Below are positions 1 to 6,137 of a DNA stretch of 8,209 nt, one piece after another (position 1 is the stretch's first letter; each line of letters opens with the position of its first letter). The position numbers and the translations under genes are program-made. The notes under the pieces were generated by a model. The model was not told where the DNA came from. It did no database searches and saw only the letters and a list, made by a program, of their open reading frames with translations. Source of the DNA: Tissierellia bacterium (lineage in GTDB: Bacteria > Bacillota > Clostridia > Tissierellales > Dethiosulfatibacteraceae); assembly GCA_007116605.1 (NCBI GenBank), contig SKID01000164.1:1-8209 (forward strand). Direction: 5' to 3'.

Positions 1-60
1 CAAAGTTATTGGGGGTAATTTTTATCGTTTTTTTGAAAGAATTTTGAAATGAGGAATGAT

Positions 61-1905
61 ATGAATAGCATTATGAGCACAAACAATCTTTTGAAAGTCA
101 TTGATCAGGGGATAATGGTAGTGGATCAATCATTGTCTTTTAATTTCATTAATGATAAAGCAAAAGACATACTAGGAATATCTTTTAAGAGTGATGATCA
201 ACATCATGATGGTGGTAAAATTGAGCTTGGAGACATTATCATCATTGCTGACAATAGATTAGGTGAAGATGATGGAGAGATGACTCCAAAAGATTTATCA
301 TATATTAATATTAAAGATAAAAGGATCAAGCATGGAGATGCCCTGATTGCTATTGGTGTTTATCAGAACCCTAGCATCAAACCTCACTATAAATCTTGGA
401 GAGCTTCAGATGCACATATCAATTATCATTTAGTGACTACGTACATGAACTTTGATATAGAAGTTACAATAGATGAGTTAAATAAAAAGATGATTATAAA
501 AGTGAATGACCAGGTATTCTCAATGAGTTATTATTACAGTATAGGTCACATGGTTGTCATCGATGGTAAACTTGGCCACATTAAATTTTATCAAAGCAAA
601 GGCTACTCTTATCGCAAAGAATCGATTAAAGACTTGCTAAATGGTCATGCTTTCTTGGCGAAGCAAGAAAAAGAAGTACAATTTGATATTATTGGTAAAA
701 ATGTTCAGGAAGTTTTAGGACAAGGTGATTTTTTGGACATTGTAAAAATGGGTTTAGAACAGGGTAGGGTGATTCGCAATCAAGTTGTTGAGATGAATGG
801 AAGACCTTTGATAAGTAGTAGTTATATCATTGATGAAGGCAATAAAATTAATGGAGTCATTTTCAAAATTGAAAGTTTATCAGATATTCATGACGTGTTA
901 AAACTACGAAATGATGTGGTCAAAGAAATCATAAAGACGGAAGAACATATCAGAGAAAAAATTAGAAACAACAATGCACAAATAATGACGGGGATGGCAG
1001 GCAATAGTGTGTATATGAGACAAGTAAAGCACTTAGGATATAAAGCGTCTCAGGTGGATTCTACAGTACTCATAACGGGAGAAAGTGGCACTGGTAAAAG
1101 TCTTTTAGCCAAAGAAATTCACAGAGCTTCTTCAAAAAAAGGAAGATTTATACATGTGAATTGCGGTGCGATACCAGATAATTTGTTTGAAAGCGAGTTG
1201 TTTGGTTATGTGAAAGGTTCTTTTTCAGGAGCTTTGAATACAGGTAAAGAAGGTTACTTTCAACTAGCTGATCAGGGGACTATTTTTCTAGACGAGATAG
1301 GTGAGATTCCAATGTCTATTCAGTCTAAACTGCTACATGTATTGCAGGAAAAGGCCTATTATAAAATTGGTGATGTTAAGCCAACTTTGATGAATGCTAG
1401 AGTGATTGCAGCGACAAATATTGACTTAGAAGAAGCGATTAAAAACAATACTTTTCGTCAAGACCTTTATTATCGCATCAATGTGTTCCCTATTCACATT
1501 CCACCCATTAGAGATCGGAAAAAAGATTTATATGTATTAATTAACAACATTATCGATAACCTAGTTAAAAAATTTAATTGTGAAGATAAGCAGTTATCAG
1601 GACATACTTTTGATAAAATAATGAATTATGATTGGCCAGGTAATGTAAGGGAGTTAGAAAATGCGCTAGAGCGAGCAGTGATTATTAGCGAGACAAACAT
1701 TATTTACCCAGAACATATCAATGTTAAAGAAGAAAGTGTACAAATGTTACTAAAGGATTTGCTGGAAGTGACAGAAAAACAAGCAATAATAGATACACTA
1801 GAAGCTTGTAACTACAATAATAAAATAACGATGAGAAAGTTAGGCATATCGAAATCTGCCTACTACGAAAAGTTAAAAAAATATGATTTGCATGAGTTTA
1901 GATAA
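61..1905 (+). CDS. Sigma-54-dependent transcriptional activator with N-terminal PAS-like sensor regions
   Basis: This is an enhancer-binding protein that remodels sigma-54 RNA polymerase by ATP hydrolysis. Numbered from the ATG at 61 (614 aa), a PAS-like region spans about residues 5-45. A poorly recognised sensor region follows at about 100-190, and a second PAS-like stretch lies at about 205-280. The AAA+ domain has Walker A GESGTGKS (340-347), the sigma-54 contact loop as GSFSGA (386-391; usual form GAFTGA), Walker B TIFLDEIGEI (407-416), sensor I RVIAATN (447-453), likely arginine fingers near R466/R472, and WPGNVREL (525-532). A Fis-type helix-turn-helix lies at 570-608. An in-frame ATG at 49 is possible, but GAGG at 51-54 sits 6 nt before the ATG at 61, which I prefer. 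The next gene cluster starts 62 nt downstream behind a -24/-12 promoter, its probable target. The ligand is unknown. Confidence 0.95.
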   Translation: MNSIMSTNNLLKVIDQGIMVVDQSLSFNFINDKAKDILGISFKSDDQHHDGGKIELGDIIIIADNRLGEDDGEMTPKDLSYINIKDKRIKHGDALIAIGVYQNPSIKPHYKSWRASDAHINYHLVTTYMNFDIEVTIDELNKKMIIKVNDQVFSMSYYYSIGHMVVIDGKLGHIKFYQSKGYSYRKESIKDLLNGHAFLAKQEKEVQFDIIGKNVQEVLGQGDFLDIVKMGLEQGRVIRNQVVEMNGRPLISSSYIIDEGNKINGVIFKIESLSDIHDVLKLRNDVVKEIIKTEEHIREKIRNNNAQIMTGMAGNSVYMRQVKHLGYKASQVDSTVLITGESGTGKSLLAKEIHRASSKKGRFIHVNCGAIPDNLFESELFGYVKGSFSGALNTGKEGYFQLADQGTIFLDEIGEIPMSIQSKLLHVLQEKAYYKIGDVKPTLMNARVIAATNIDLEEAIKNNTFRQDLYYRINVFPIHIPPIRDRKKDLYVLINNIIDNLVKKFNCEDKQLSGHTFDKIMNYDWPGNVRELENALERAVIISETNIIYPEHINVKEESVQMLLKDLLEVTEKQAIIDTLEACNYNNKITMRKLGISKSAYYEKLKKYDLHEFR

Positions 1906-1910
1906 AGAAC

Positions 1911-1926
1911 TGGCATGAAAGATGCA
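1911..1926 (+). promoter_or_regulatory. Sigma-54 (-24/-12) promoter
   Basis: TGGCATGAAAGATGCA matches the consensus TGGCAC-N5-TTGCA, with the invariant GG at 1912-1913 and GC at 1924-1925 in the required spacing, and a C before the first T. Transcription would start near 1937, about 20 nt before the ribosome binding site of the serine hydrolase gene. There are two deviations from consensus (T for C at the end of the -24 element, A for T at the start of the -12 element). Its position directly after a sigma-54 activator gene strengthens the call. Confidence 0.8.
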
Positions 1927-1967
1927 AGCTACATGAGTGATCGATAAATAGACTTTGGAGGATATGA

Positions 1968-2810
1968 ATGGAAAAATTATCTTTGTCGGCTAGACTGAAG
2001 GCGGAAGTCGTTAGCTTTAGCGGTAAGATGGCGGTATATGGGGATGATTTCCGAGGGAACAAGATAGTTATAAATGAGAACGAAGAATTTGAAGCAGCTA
2101 GTTGCATTAAAGTTTTTATATTAACTGAATTTTTTCGGCAAGTGAAAATGGGTATTATAAATCCAGAAGCACCATTAACTTATGAACCAAAACATTATAT
2201 CATTGGTAGTGGATTGCTACGTTCTCTAGAGTCCGGAATTACGATGAAAGCAAAGCATTTTGCGAAAATGATGATTATTATCAGTGATAATGTGGCAGCT
2301 AATATGATGATTGATAAGCTAGGCATCGACAACATCAACAAAACCTGTCAAGACTTAGGATTCACAAGTACGAAATTGCATAATCCTATTAATTTCGAAC
2401 AATATGAAAGATTAGGGACGACAACGCCAAGAGACTATGGTCACTTTTATGAGAAACTTTATAAAGAAGAGCTATGGAGTCCCGAAATATCAAGACAAAT
2501 GTTAGCTATTTTTAAAGACCAACATTATAATACCATGTTGACAGCAGATTTTCCCCAATACTATTTAGACTCTGAAGATACTGGAGATGAAGAATTAATT
2601 TATGTAGCATCAAAAAGTGGTAGCATGGATGCTTGTAGAAATGATGGTGGACTTGTGTATACACCATATGGAAGCTATTCATTAATTATTTTCACAAAAA
2701 AGTTCAAAGATCCATTATATTATAAAGAACATGAAGCCATTCGATATGGTTCTAAAGCCAGTCGCTTAGTGTTAGATCAATATTTAGCATTAAAAGGAAA
2801 ATTTGAATAA
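1968..2810 (+). CDS. Serine hydrolase of the beta-lactamase / penicillin-binding fold (class A-like), cytoplasmic
   Basis: The 280-aa product has the three signature motifs of the class A beta-lactamase fold: SxxK as S45-C-I-K48 (nucleophilic Ser and general base), SDN at 106-108, and KSG at 216-218 in the place of KTG. A TTTP-x-D stretch (151-156) matches the segment after the omega loop. I see no glutamate at the place of the deacylating Glu166 of true class A beta-lactamases, and the protein has no signal peptide or membrane segment. I therefore infer an intracellular peptidase, esterase or amidase rather than an antibiotic-resistance enzyme. GGAGG at 1957-1961 is 6 nt before this ATG and supports it over the out-of-frame ATG at 1964. 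It is the first gene of a tight operon with dppA (11-nt gap), behind a sigma-54 promoter, which suggests a role in metabolism of D-residue peptides. The substrate is not known. Confidence 0.88.
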   Translation: MEKLSLSARLKAEVVSFSGKMAVYGDDFRGNKIVINENEEFEAASCIKVFILTEFFRQVKMGIINPEAPLTYEPKHYIIGSGLLRSLESGITMKAKHFAKMMIIISDNVAANMMIDKLGIDNINKTCQDLGFTSTKLHNPINFEQYERLGTTTPRDYGHFYEKLYKEELWSPEISRQMLAIFKDQHYNTMLTADFPQYYLDSEDTGDEELIYVASKSGSMDACRNDGGLVYTPYGSYSLIIFTKKFKDPLYYKEHEAIRYGSKASRLVLDQYLALKGKFE

Positions 2811-2821
2811 AGGAGAAGGCA

Positions 2822-3619
2822 ATGAAAAAAGTATTTATTAGTGCGGACATTGAAGGGTGCGCAGGCGTTATTAGTTGGCAAGAGACAGAATTAGGCTCAG
2901 GAGAGCATTCCCTTGCTGCTCAACAGATGACTCAAGAAGTTTTGGCAGTATGTGATGTTTTAATAGCGCAAGGCGTCAAAGAAATTGTTGTAAAAGATGC
3001 CCATGACTCAGGAAAGAACATCTTTTATGATCAATTGCCTGAGGGAGTTAAGATTGTTCGTGGATGGTTAGGAACACCTTATTCAATGGTACAGGGACTA
3101 GATGAAACTTTTGATGCGGCCATTTTTATTGGCTACCATGGGGCTGCTTCTATGCTAGGTAACCCCCTTTCTCATACGATGAATTTAGCGACTCAAAAAA
3201 TAGTAGTTAATGATATGGTGTGTTCAGAGTATTTATTGCACGCCTATGCAGCTGAAAAATTTGGTGTACCTGTGATCATGATTAGTGGAGATCAGATGAT
3301 TTGTGAATGGGCAGAATCTTTTAACCCAAACATCACCACAGCACCTGTTAAGGAAGGACATGGTAGTGGAGCAATTAGTTTAAATACAAGGGATAGCATT
3401 AAGCTGATTAAAGAAAAAACACGACTTGCCCTTCAAAACAATGAGAGCTGTCATATTAAAATACCGGAAGTCTTCAATGTCAATATTACTTATCGCAGAC
3501 ATATGGATGCCTTAAAAGCTTCTTATTATCCTGGAGTTAGACGAATCGATGCTTATAAGGTTAATTTTAAGGCACAGTCAGTGGATGAGTTGATGACCAC
3601 GAAAATGTTTATTCTATAA
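2822..3619 (+). CDS. dppA: D-aminopeptidase, DppA-like (peptidase family M55)
   Basis: The 265-aa product matches zinc-dependent D-aminopeptidases such as Bacillus subtilis DppA (about 274 aa), which release N-terminal D-Ala from short peptides. The family's metal ligands are visible: D9 and E11 in SADIEG, H61 in KDAH, H106 in GYHG and E136 in CSE. H118 in SHTMN matches the catalytic histidine that follows in the family. There is no signal peptide, so it should act in the cytoplasm, in the family as a ring-shaped oligomer. AGGAGA at 2811-2816 begins right after the stop codon of the serine hydrolase gene, so the two are almost certainly co-transcribed from the sigma-54 promoter. No peptide transporter (dppBCDE) follows; instead a non-coding structured region begins. 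The pair could release D-amino acids from cell-wall or imported peptides; this is inference. Confidence 0.93.
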   Translation: MKKVFISADIEGCAGVISWQETELGSGEHSLAAQQMTQEVLAVCDVLIAQGVKEIVVKDAHDSGKNIFYDQLPEGVKIVRGWLGTPYSMVQGLDETFDAAIFIGYHGAASMLGNPLSHTMNLATQKIVVNDMVCSEYLLHAYAAEKFGVPVIMISGDQMICEWAESFNPNITTAPVKEGHGSGAISLNTRDSIKLIKEKTRLALQNNESCHIKIPEVFNVNITYRRHMDALKASYYPGVRRIDAYKVNFKAQSVDELMTTKMFIL

Positions 3620-3635
3620 ATGTGCGACGAAAAAA

Positions 3636-3759
3636 GTTTATCCGATGACTCACAGGGCAAGATTCCATTTTTCAAGTGGGGGAATAGCCCTGTAGAGTCC
3701 CTGGATAACGGTCTCTAAGGTTCAGTTGCCGTCTTAACGACATCTGAACCTAAGAGTCC
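3636..3759 (+). other. Two-hairpin structured element downstream of dppA
   Basis: Two adjacent, well-formed inverted repeats fill this stretch. The first (3638-3708) is nested: TTATCC/GGATAA, GACTC/GAGTC, CAGGGC/GCCCTG and ATTCC/GGAAT pair in order with small internal loops. The second (3710-3759) has 16-nt arms, GGTCTCT-A-AGGTTCAG against CTGAACCT-A-AGAGTCC, with a T-T and an A-A mismatch and an 18-nt loop that can form a small GTC/GAC hairpin. No T-run follows, so this is not an ordinary terminator. It may be a 3' UTR structure of the dppA operon, part of a larger RNA, or the end of a mobile repeat. I do not recognise a known RNA family. Confidence 0.6.
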
Positions 3760-3833
3760 TGTTGATGAGTTCGCGCATTACGTGATCCTTTGCTTCAATT
3801 TCAGATAATTAAAGGATAAAACACGTATCCGAG

Positions 3834-3886
3834 TCGCGCATTATGTGGTTATTTGCTTCATTTAAATAATAATAAAGCAAATGACC
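3834..3886 (+). repeat. Family A hairpin repeat, copy 2
   Basis: TCGCGCATTA (3834-3843) leads into a 12-bp stem, GGTTATTTGCTT (3847-3858) with AAGCAAATGACC (3875-3886), containing one T-G wobble and a 16-nt AT-rich loop. The 15-mer of the second family begins on the last base of the stem. Copy 1 (3771-3817) is shorter and keeps only ATCCTTT/AAAGGAT. Confidence 0.75.
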
Positions 3887-4048
3887 TAAATACTAAGCAG
3901 CGAGGATACGGTTTTATCCTCCACAAAGGGTCTAAATACTAAGCAGGGAAGATACTGCGGTATCCATATAAAAGCAAAGGATTCAATACTAAAACAACGA
4001 AGATACTGTTGCATCATTAAGAAACAAAGGATTAAATATGTGTCCGAT

Positions 4049-4101
4049 TCGCGCATTATGTGATCCTTTTCTTCATTTAAAATTTAAAAAAGAAAAGGAT
4101 C
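4049..4101 (+). repeat. Family A hairpin repeat, copy 3
   Basis: TCGCGCATTA (4049-4058) leads into a perfect 12-bp stem, GATCCTTTTCTT (4062-4073) with AAGAAAAGGATC (4090-4101), and a 16-nt loop. Compared with copy 2, three stem positions changed on both sides and still pair (A-T to G-C, C-G to A-T, T-A to G-C), and one became a wobble. This indicates that the hairpin itself is conserved. The 15-mer again starts on the last stem base. Confidence 0.8.
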
Positions 4102-4243
4102 TAAATACTAAGCAGGAAGGACACTATTTCATCCTTGATAGTCAGCAGGGAAGATGCTGTTGTATCCTTTGCAAAGGGTCTAAATACTAAGCAGGGGTGA
4201 AACATATTGATAAATGTGCAAAAAGGGTTGCGTAGTTTTTAAT

Positions 4244-4264
4244 TGACCTTGTGAGAACGGGTCA
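4244..4264. promoter_or_regulatory. Small inverted repeat over the aldo/keto reductase promoter
   Basis: TGACC (4244-4248) and GGTCA (4260-4264) form an 11-nt-spaced inverted repeat that brackets the -35 element. Its place would suit a repressor operator, but the arms are short and chance is possible. Confidence 0.3.
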
Positions 4265-4277
4265 TATCCTATATACT
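4249..4277 (+). promoter_or_regulatory. Sigma-A promoter of the aldo/keto reductase gene
   Basis: TTGTGA (4249-4254) and TATACT (4272-4277) are 17 nt apart. An alternative pair, TTGACC (4243-4248) with TATCCT (4265-4270), has 16-nt spacing. Either would start transcription within about 40 nt of the gene, so the gene is probably transcribed on its own. Confidence 0.6.
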
Positions 4278-4310
4278 ATTAGAGGGGTAGGGTATTACAG
4301 GAGGTAAAAT

Positions 4311-5429
4311 TTGGAGCATCGAAAGATTGAAAAATTAAATGTGGCACCGTCTTTATTAGGATTTGGTTGTATGCGATTTCCTTTGAATGAAGACAAAACA
4401 ATTGATCGAGAGAAATCTCAAGAAATGTTAGACTATTCCATGTCAAAAGGTTTAAACTATATTGACACCGCTTATCCATATCATGATCGTGAAAGCGAAC
4501 CCTTTTTAGGAGAGGCTTTGGCAAAATATAATCGGACAGATTATTTTTTAGCAACAAAACTCCCGATTTGGCTAATAGAAAAGCCTGAAGATGTGAGAAA
4601 ATATTTTGATGAGCAATGTTCAAAACTAAAAACAGACTATATTGATTTTTATTTAATTCACGCACTTAATCGTGATCGATGGGATATTGTTAAAAGAAAC
4701 AAAGTTTTGCCCATGTTAGAAGAGCTCAGAAATGAAGGGAAAATTAGATTTATAGGATTTTCATTCCATGATGAATATCCAGTGTACGAAGAAATCATCA
4801 ATCACCGAGATTGGGACTTCTGTCAAATCCAACTAAATTATGTGGATACACAAATTCAGCAAGGGATGAAAGGCTATGAACTAGCCAAAGAAAAAAACAT
4901 TCCGATTATTATAATGGAACCTGTAAAAGGAGGGGCTTTAGCTAGCTTACCTGGAGAGATGACCCATGTATTACAAGCAGAAAGACCAGAATGGTCCATT
5001 CCTTCTTGGGCATTTCGTTATATTGGTTCATTTGATAATGTTAAAGTTGTCCTTTCAGGAATGTCTAATATGGAGCAAGTTAAAGAAAATATTAAGACTT
5101 ATACCGATTATCAGCCATTAAACGATAGTGAGATGGCAGCATTAGAAAAAGTAACCACAATTTATCGAAGTAGACAAATGAATGAATGCACCACCTGTGG
5201 TTATTGTATGCCTTGCCCTTATGGAGTCAATATCCCAAAAAACTTTCAGCTTTGGAATAAAGGAGCTATTTACGAAGATGTGGAAGGATCCAAAAACGAT
5301 TATCACCAGTTAGAAGATAAGCGAAAAGCATCTAATTGCCAGGCGTGTGGTGCGTGTGAACCAAAATGTCCACAAGGCATTAAGATCATTCATGATTTAG
5401 ATGTAATCGCAAAGACTTATTTAAAATAA
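4311..5429 (+). CDS. Aldo/keto reductase with C-terminal double 4Fe-4S ferredoxin domain
   Basis: The 372-aa product has an N-terminal aldo/keto reductase TIM barrel (about 10-275). Its catalytic tetrad is visible as D52 and Y57 (YIDTAYPYH), K83 (ATKLP) and H117 (LIHAL). A C-terminal iron-sulfur module follows: CxxCxxCxxCP at C293, C296, C299 and C302, then CxxCxxCxxxCP at C343, C346, C349 and C353, enough for two 4Fe-4S clusters. This is the domain order of the ferredoxin-fused reductases common in anaerobes, predicted cytoplasmic. The substrate is unknown, and electron flow between clusters and barrel is inference. The start is TTG: a full AGGAGG at 4299-4304 lies 6 nt before it, and no suitable ATG lies nearby. 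It has its own promoter and is followed by an inverted repeat, so it appears monocistronic. Confidence 0.93.
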   Translation: MEHRKIEKLNVAPSLLGFGCMRFPLNEDKTIDREKSQEMLDYSMSKGLNYIDTAYPYHDRESEPFLGEALAKYNRTDYFLATKLPIWLIEKPEDVRKYFDEQCSKLKTDYIDFYLIHALNRDRWDIVKRNKVLPMLEELRNEGKIRFIGFSFHDEYPVYEEIINHRDWDFCQIQLNYVDTQIQQGMKGYELAKEKNIPIIIMEPVKGGALASLPGEMTHVLQAERPEWSIPSWAFRYIGSFDNVKVVLSGMSNMEQVKENIKTYTDYQPLNDSEMAALEKVTTIYRSRQMNECTTCGYCMPCPYGVNIPKNFQLWNKGAIYEDVEGSKNDYHQLEDKRKASNCQACGACEPKCPQGIKIIHDLDVIAKTYLK

Positions 5430-5435
5430 GCTAGA

Positions 5436-5463
5436 CCAATAAAAAAAGCGAGATTTTTATTGG
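5436..5463. terminator. Likely terminator after the aldo/keto reductase gene
   Basis: CCAATAAAAA (5436-5445) and TTTTTATTGG (5454-5463) are perfect 10-bp arms around an 8-nt loop, 6 nt after the stop codon. The T-run lies inside the stem rather than after it, so it may be a weak or bidirectional terminator, or a binding site beside the next promoter. Confidence 0.5.
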
Positions 5464-5470
5464 AAAACGC

Positions 5471-5498
5471 TTGCATTCATTATTTAGTGTGGTATAAT
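5471..5498 (+). promoter_or_regulatory. Strong sigma-A promoter with extended -10, driving a non-coding RNA
   Basis: TTGCAT (5471-5476) and a perfect TATAAT (5493-5498) are 16 nt apart, and TGG directly before the -10 gives an extended TGN element. Start of transcription is expected near 5505. No protein gene of useful length follows before the terminator at 5878-5930. Confidence 0.8.
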
Positions 5499-5567
5499 AG
5501 TTTTACAACAGATACTTCAACTTATTTAAACACTTGGTAAGTATGAGTAAGGTAATAAGTTTTACAA

Positions 5568-5741
5568 GAACAAGTTATGAATGAAGTTTAGTATTTAACA
5601 GGTTTTCGGTAAGTCTTGTTTGAAAAAGTTTTTAGTAAAGATTTAGTTATTGAACAAGTTTCAAAGGTAAATTTTGTAAGGAACAGATTTAAATTTAAGA
5701 TGTAGCTGTGGAACAGGTTTTAGAAGAATTAAGTTTGTAAG
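5568..5741 (+). repeat. Six degenerate ~29-nt tandem repeats inside the candidate RNA
   Basis: Units begin at about 5568, 5596, 5622, 5652, 5681 and 5711, each opening with a version of GAACARGTTT (GAACAAGTT, TAACAGGTT, GAAAAAGTT, GAACAAGTT, GAACAGATT, GAACAGGTT). The rest of each unit is AT-rich with GTAAG-like words. Unit lengths run from 26 to 31 nt, so the repeat has drifted. Confidence 0.6.
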
Positions 5742-5860
5742 TAGTTAAGTAAGAATAAGTTGGTTTATGAACACCCAAGTGTGAAGGTGAAGTAAATGTT
5801 GGTAGCGTCCCGAAAGGGATAGTACAAATCTTATGGGGTAAAATCCCAGAAGGAGAGAGT

Positions 5861-5878
5861 ATGAACACAGCTACATAG
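5861..5878 (+). CDS. Possible five-codon mini-ORF (MNTAT) just before the terminator
   Basis: ATG AAC ACA GCT ACA TAG is preceded by AAGGAG (5850-5855) at a 5-nt spacing, a better ribosome site than chance usually gives. Its stop codon overlaps the first base of the terminator stem, so a ribosome there would cover the 5' arm. It could be a leader peptide or simply chance; no function is claimed. Confidence 0.3.
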   Translation: MNTAT

Positions 5879-5930
5879 AAACGGGTTCTCATTGGAAAAC
5901 AAAGAGGGCCCGTTTCGTTTTTTGTTTTTT
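5878..5930 (+). terminator. Strong intrinsic terminator of the candidate RNA
   Basis: GAAACGGGTTCTC (5878-5890) pairs along its whole length with GAGGGCCCGTTTC (5904-5916), including two G-T wobbles, around a 13-nt loop. A T-rich tail of two six-T runs, each preceded by a G, follows (5917-5930). Confidence 0.9.
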
Positions 5931-5951
5931 GTAATGGCGGATTGATGGATA

Positions 5952-5980
5952 TTGTTACAAAAGTACAACTATGATATAAT
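5952..5980 (+). promoter_or_regulatory. Sigma-A promoter upstream of a 16-bp hairpin
   Basis: TTGTTA (5952-5957) and a perfect TATAAT (5975-5980) are 17 nt apart, with TGA before the -10 as an extended element. The predicted start, about 5986-5988, falls on the first bases of the inverted repeat at 5985-6046. The transcript could read on to cbiM as a second, longer leader. Confidence 0.7.
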
Positions 5981-5984
5981 TTAT

Positions 5985-6046
5985 CCTATGACTTACAGTG
6001 TAAGTCTCAACTTGTCTTTTTGTAATGTTCCACTGTGAGTCATAGG
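5985..6046 (+). repeat. 16-bp inverted repeat with a competing internal palindrome
   Basis: CCTATGACTTACAGTG (5985-6000) pairs with CACTGTGAGTCATAGG (6031-6046), with one G-T wobble, around a 30-nt loop. The 5' arm also overlaps a separate 17-bp palindrome, GACTTAC-AGT-GTAAGTC (5990-6006), which could serve as a DNA operator or as an alternative small hairpin. No T-run follows the long stem. Confidence 0.75.
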
Positions 6047-6137
6047 AGAGCTATTTTGCATCTTTAATTTCACAAGTATAAACGAAACAACGGATTATAG
6101 ATAGTGGCTATGACTGATTAGTTATCTTTTTGATGAC

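Larger units (their letters stand above)
3771..4194 (+). repeat. Intergenic mosaic of two interspersed hairpin repeat families
   Basis: No gene is present. The 15-mer CTAAATACTAAGCAG occurs four times exactly (3886-3900, 3932-3946, 4101-4115, 4180-4194), with a degenerate copy at 3983-3997 and a partial one near 4139-4150. A second family starts with TCGCGCATTA (3771-3780, 3834-3843, 4049-4058), each followed by a long stem. Small hairpins of the form GGATA or GATAC with TATCC or GTATC follow most units (3814-3830, 3902-3921, 3951-3964, 4002-4015, 4153-4166). The spacing is irregular and the pieces are recombined, so the array resembles a BIME/REP-like mosaic or one large structured RNA rather than a simple tandem repeat. 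Confidence 0.8.
5505..5930 (+). ncRNA. Candidate non-coding RNA, about 420 nt, family not recognised
   Basis: The stretch is bounded by an extended -10 promoter and a 13-bp intrinsic terminator, and no frame gives a credible protein. The 5' two-thirds is very poor in C and carries degenerate repeats of about 29 nt. The 3' third is different: it has compact hairpins ACAC-CCAA-GTGT (5771-5782), GTCCC-GAAA-GGGAT with a GNRA loop (5807-5820) and TGGGG/TCCCA (5834-5848), then a five-codon mini-ORF. I do not see the conserved cores of tmRNA, RNase P RNA, 6S or SRP RNA. It could be a trans-acting RNA or a long leader ending in premature termination. The exact ends are inferred. Confidence 0.6.

Noticed and set aside
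3651..3660. CACAGGGCAA as the start of a c-di-GMP-I riboswitch
   Set aside because: Only this word matches; the tetraloop-receptor parts and the rest of the conserved core are absent, and CAGGGC pairs instead in the nested hairpin.
3757..3790. GTTGATGAG as a hammerhead ribozyme core
   Set aside because: The invariant CUGANGA is not matched (TTGATGA), and no GAAA segment and cleavage site sit in the required positions.
3886..4194. Four identical 15-mers as a CRISPR array
   Set aside because: Spacing between copies varies widely (31 to 154 nt), the repeat is short, and the intervening DNA is itself repetitive hairpins rather than unique spacers. No cas genes are present.
4218..4240. GCAA/TTGC hairpin followed by TTTTT as a terminator
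   Set aside because: The stem is only 4 bp and the T-run is offset by three bases; it is too weak to call.
5695..5892. 65-codon open frame on the minus strand
   Set aside because: It lies antisense to the candidate RNA and its terminator, and its sequence resembles no protein family I know; the plus-strand RNA signals explain the stretch better.
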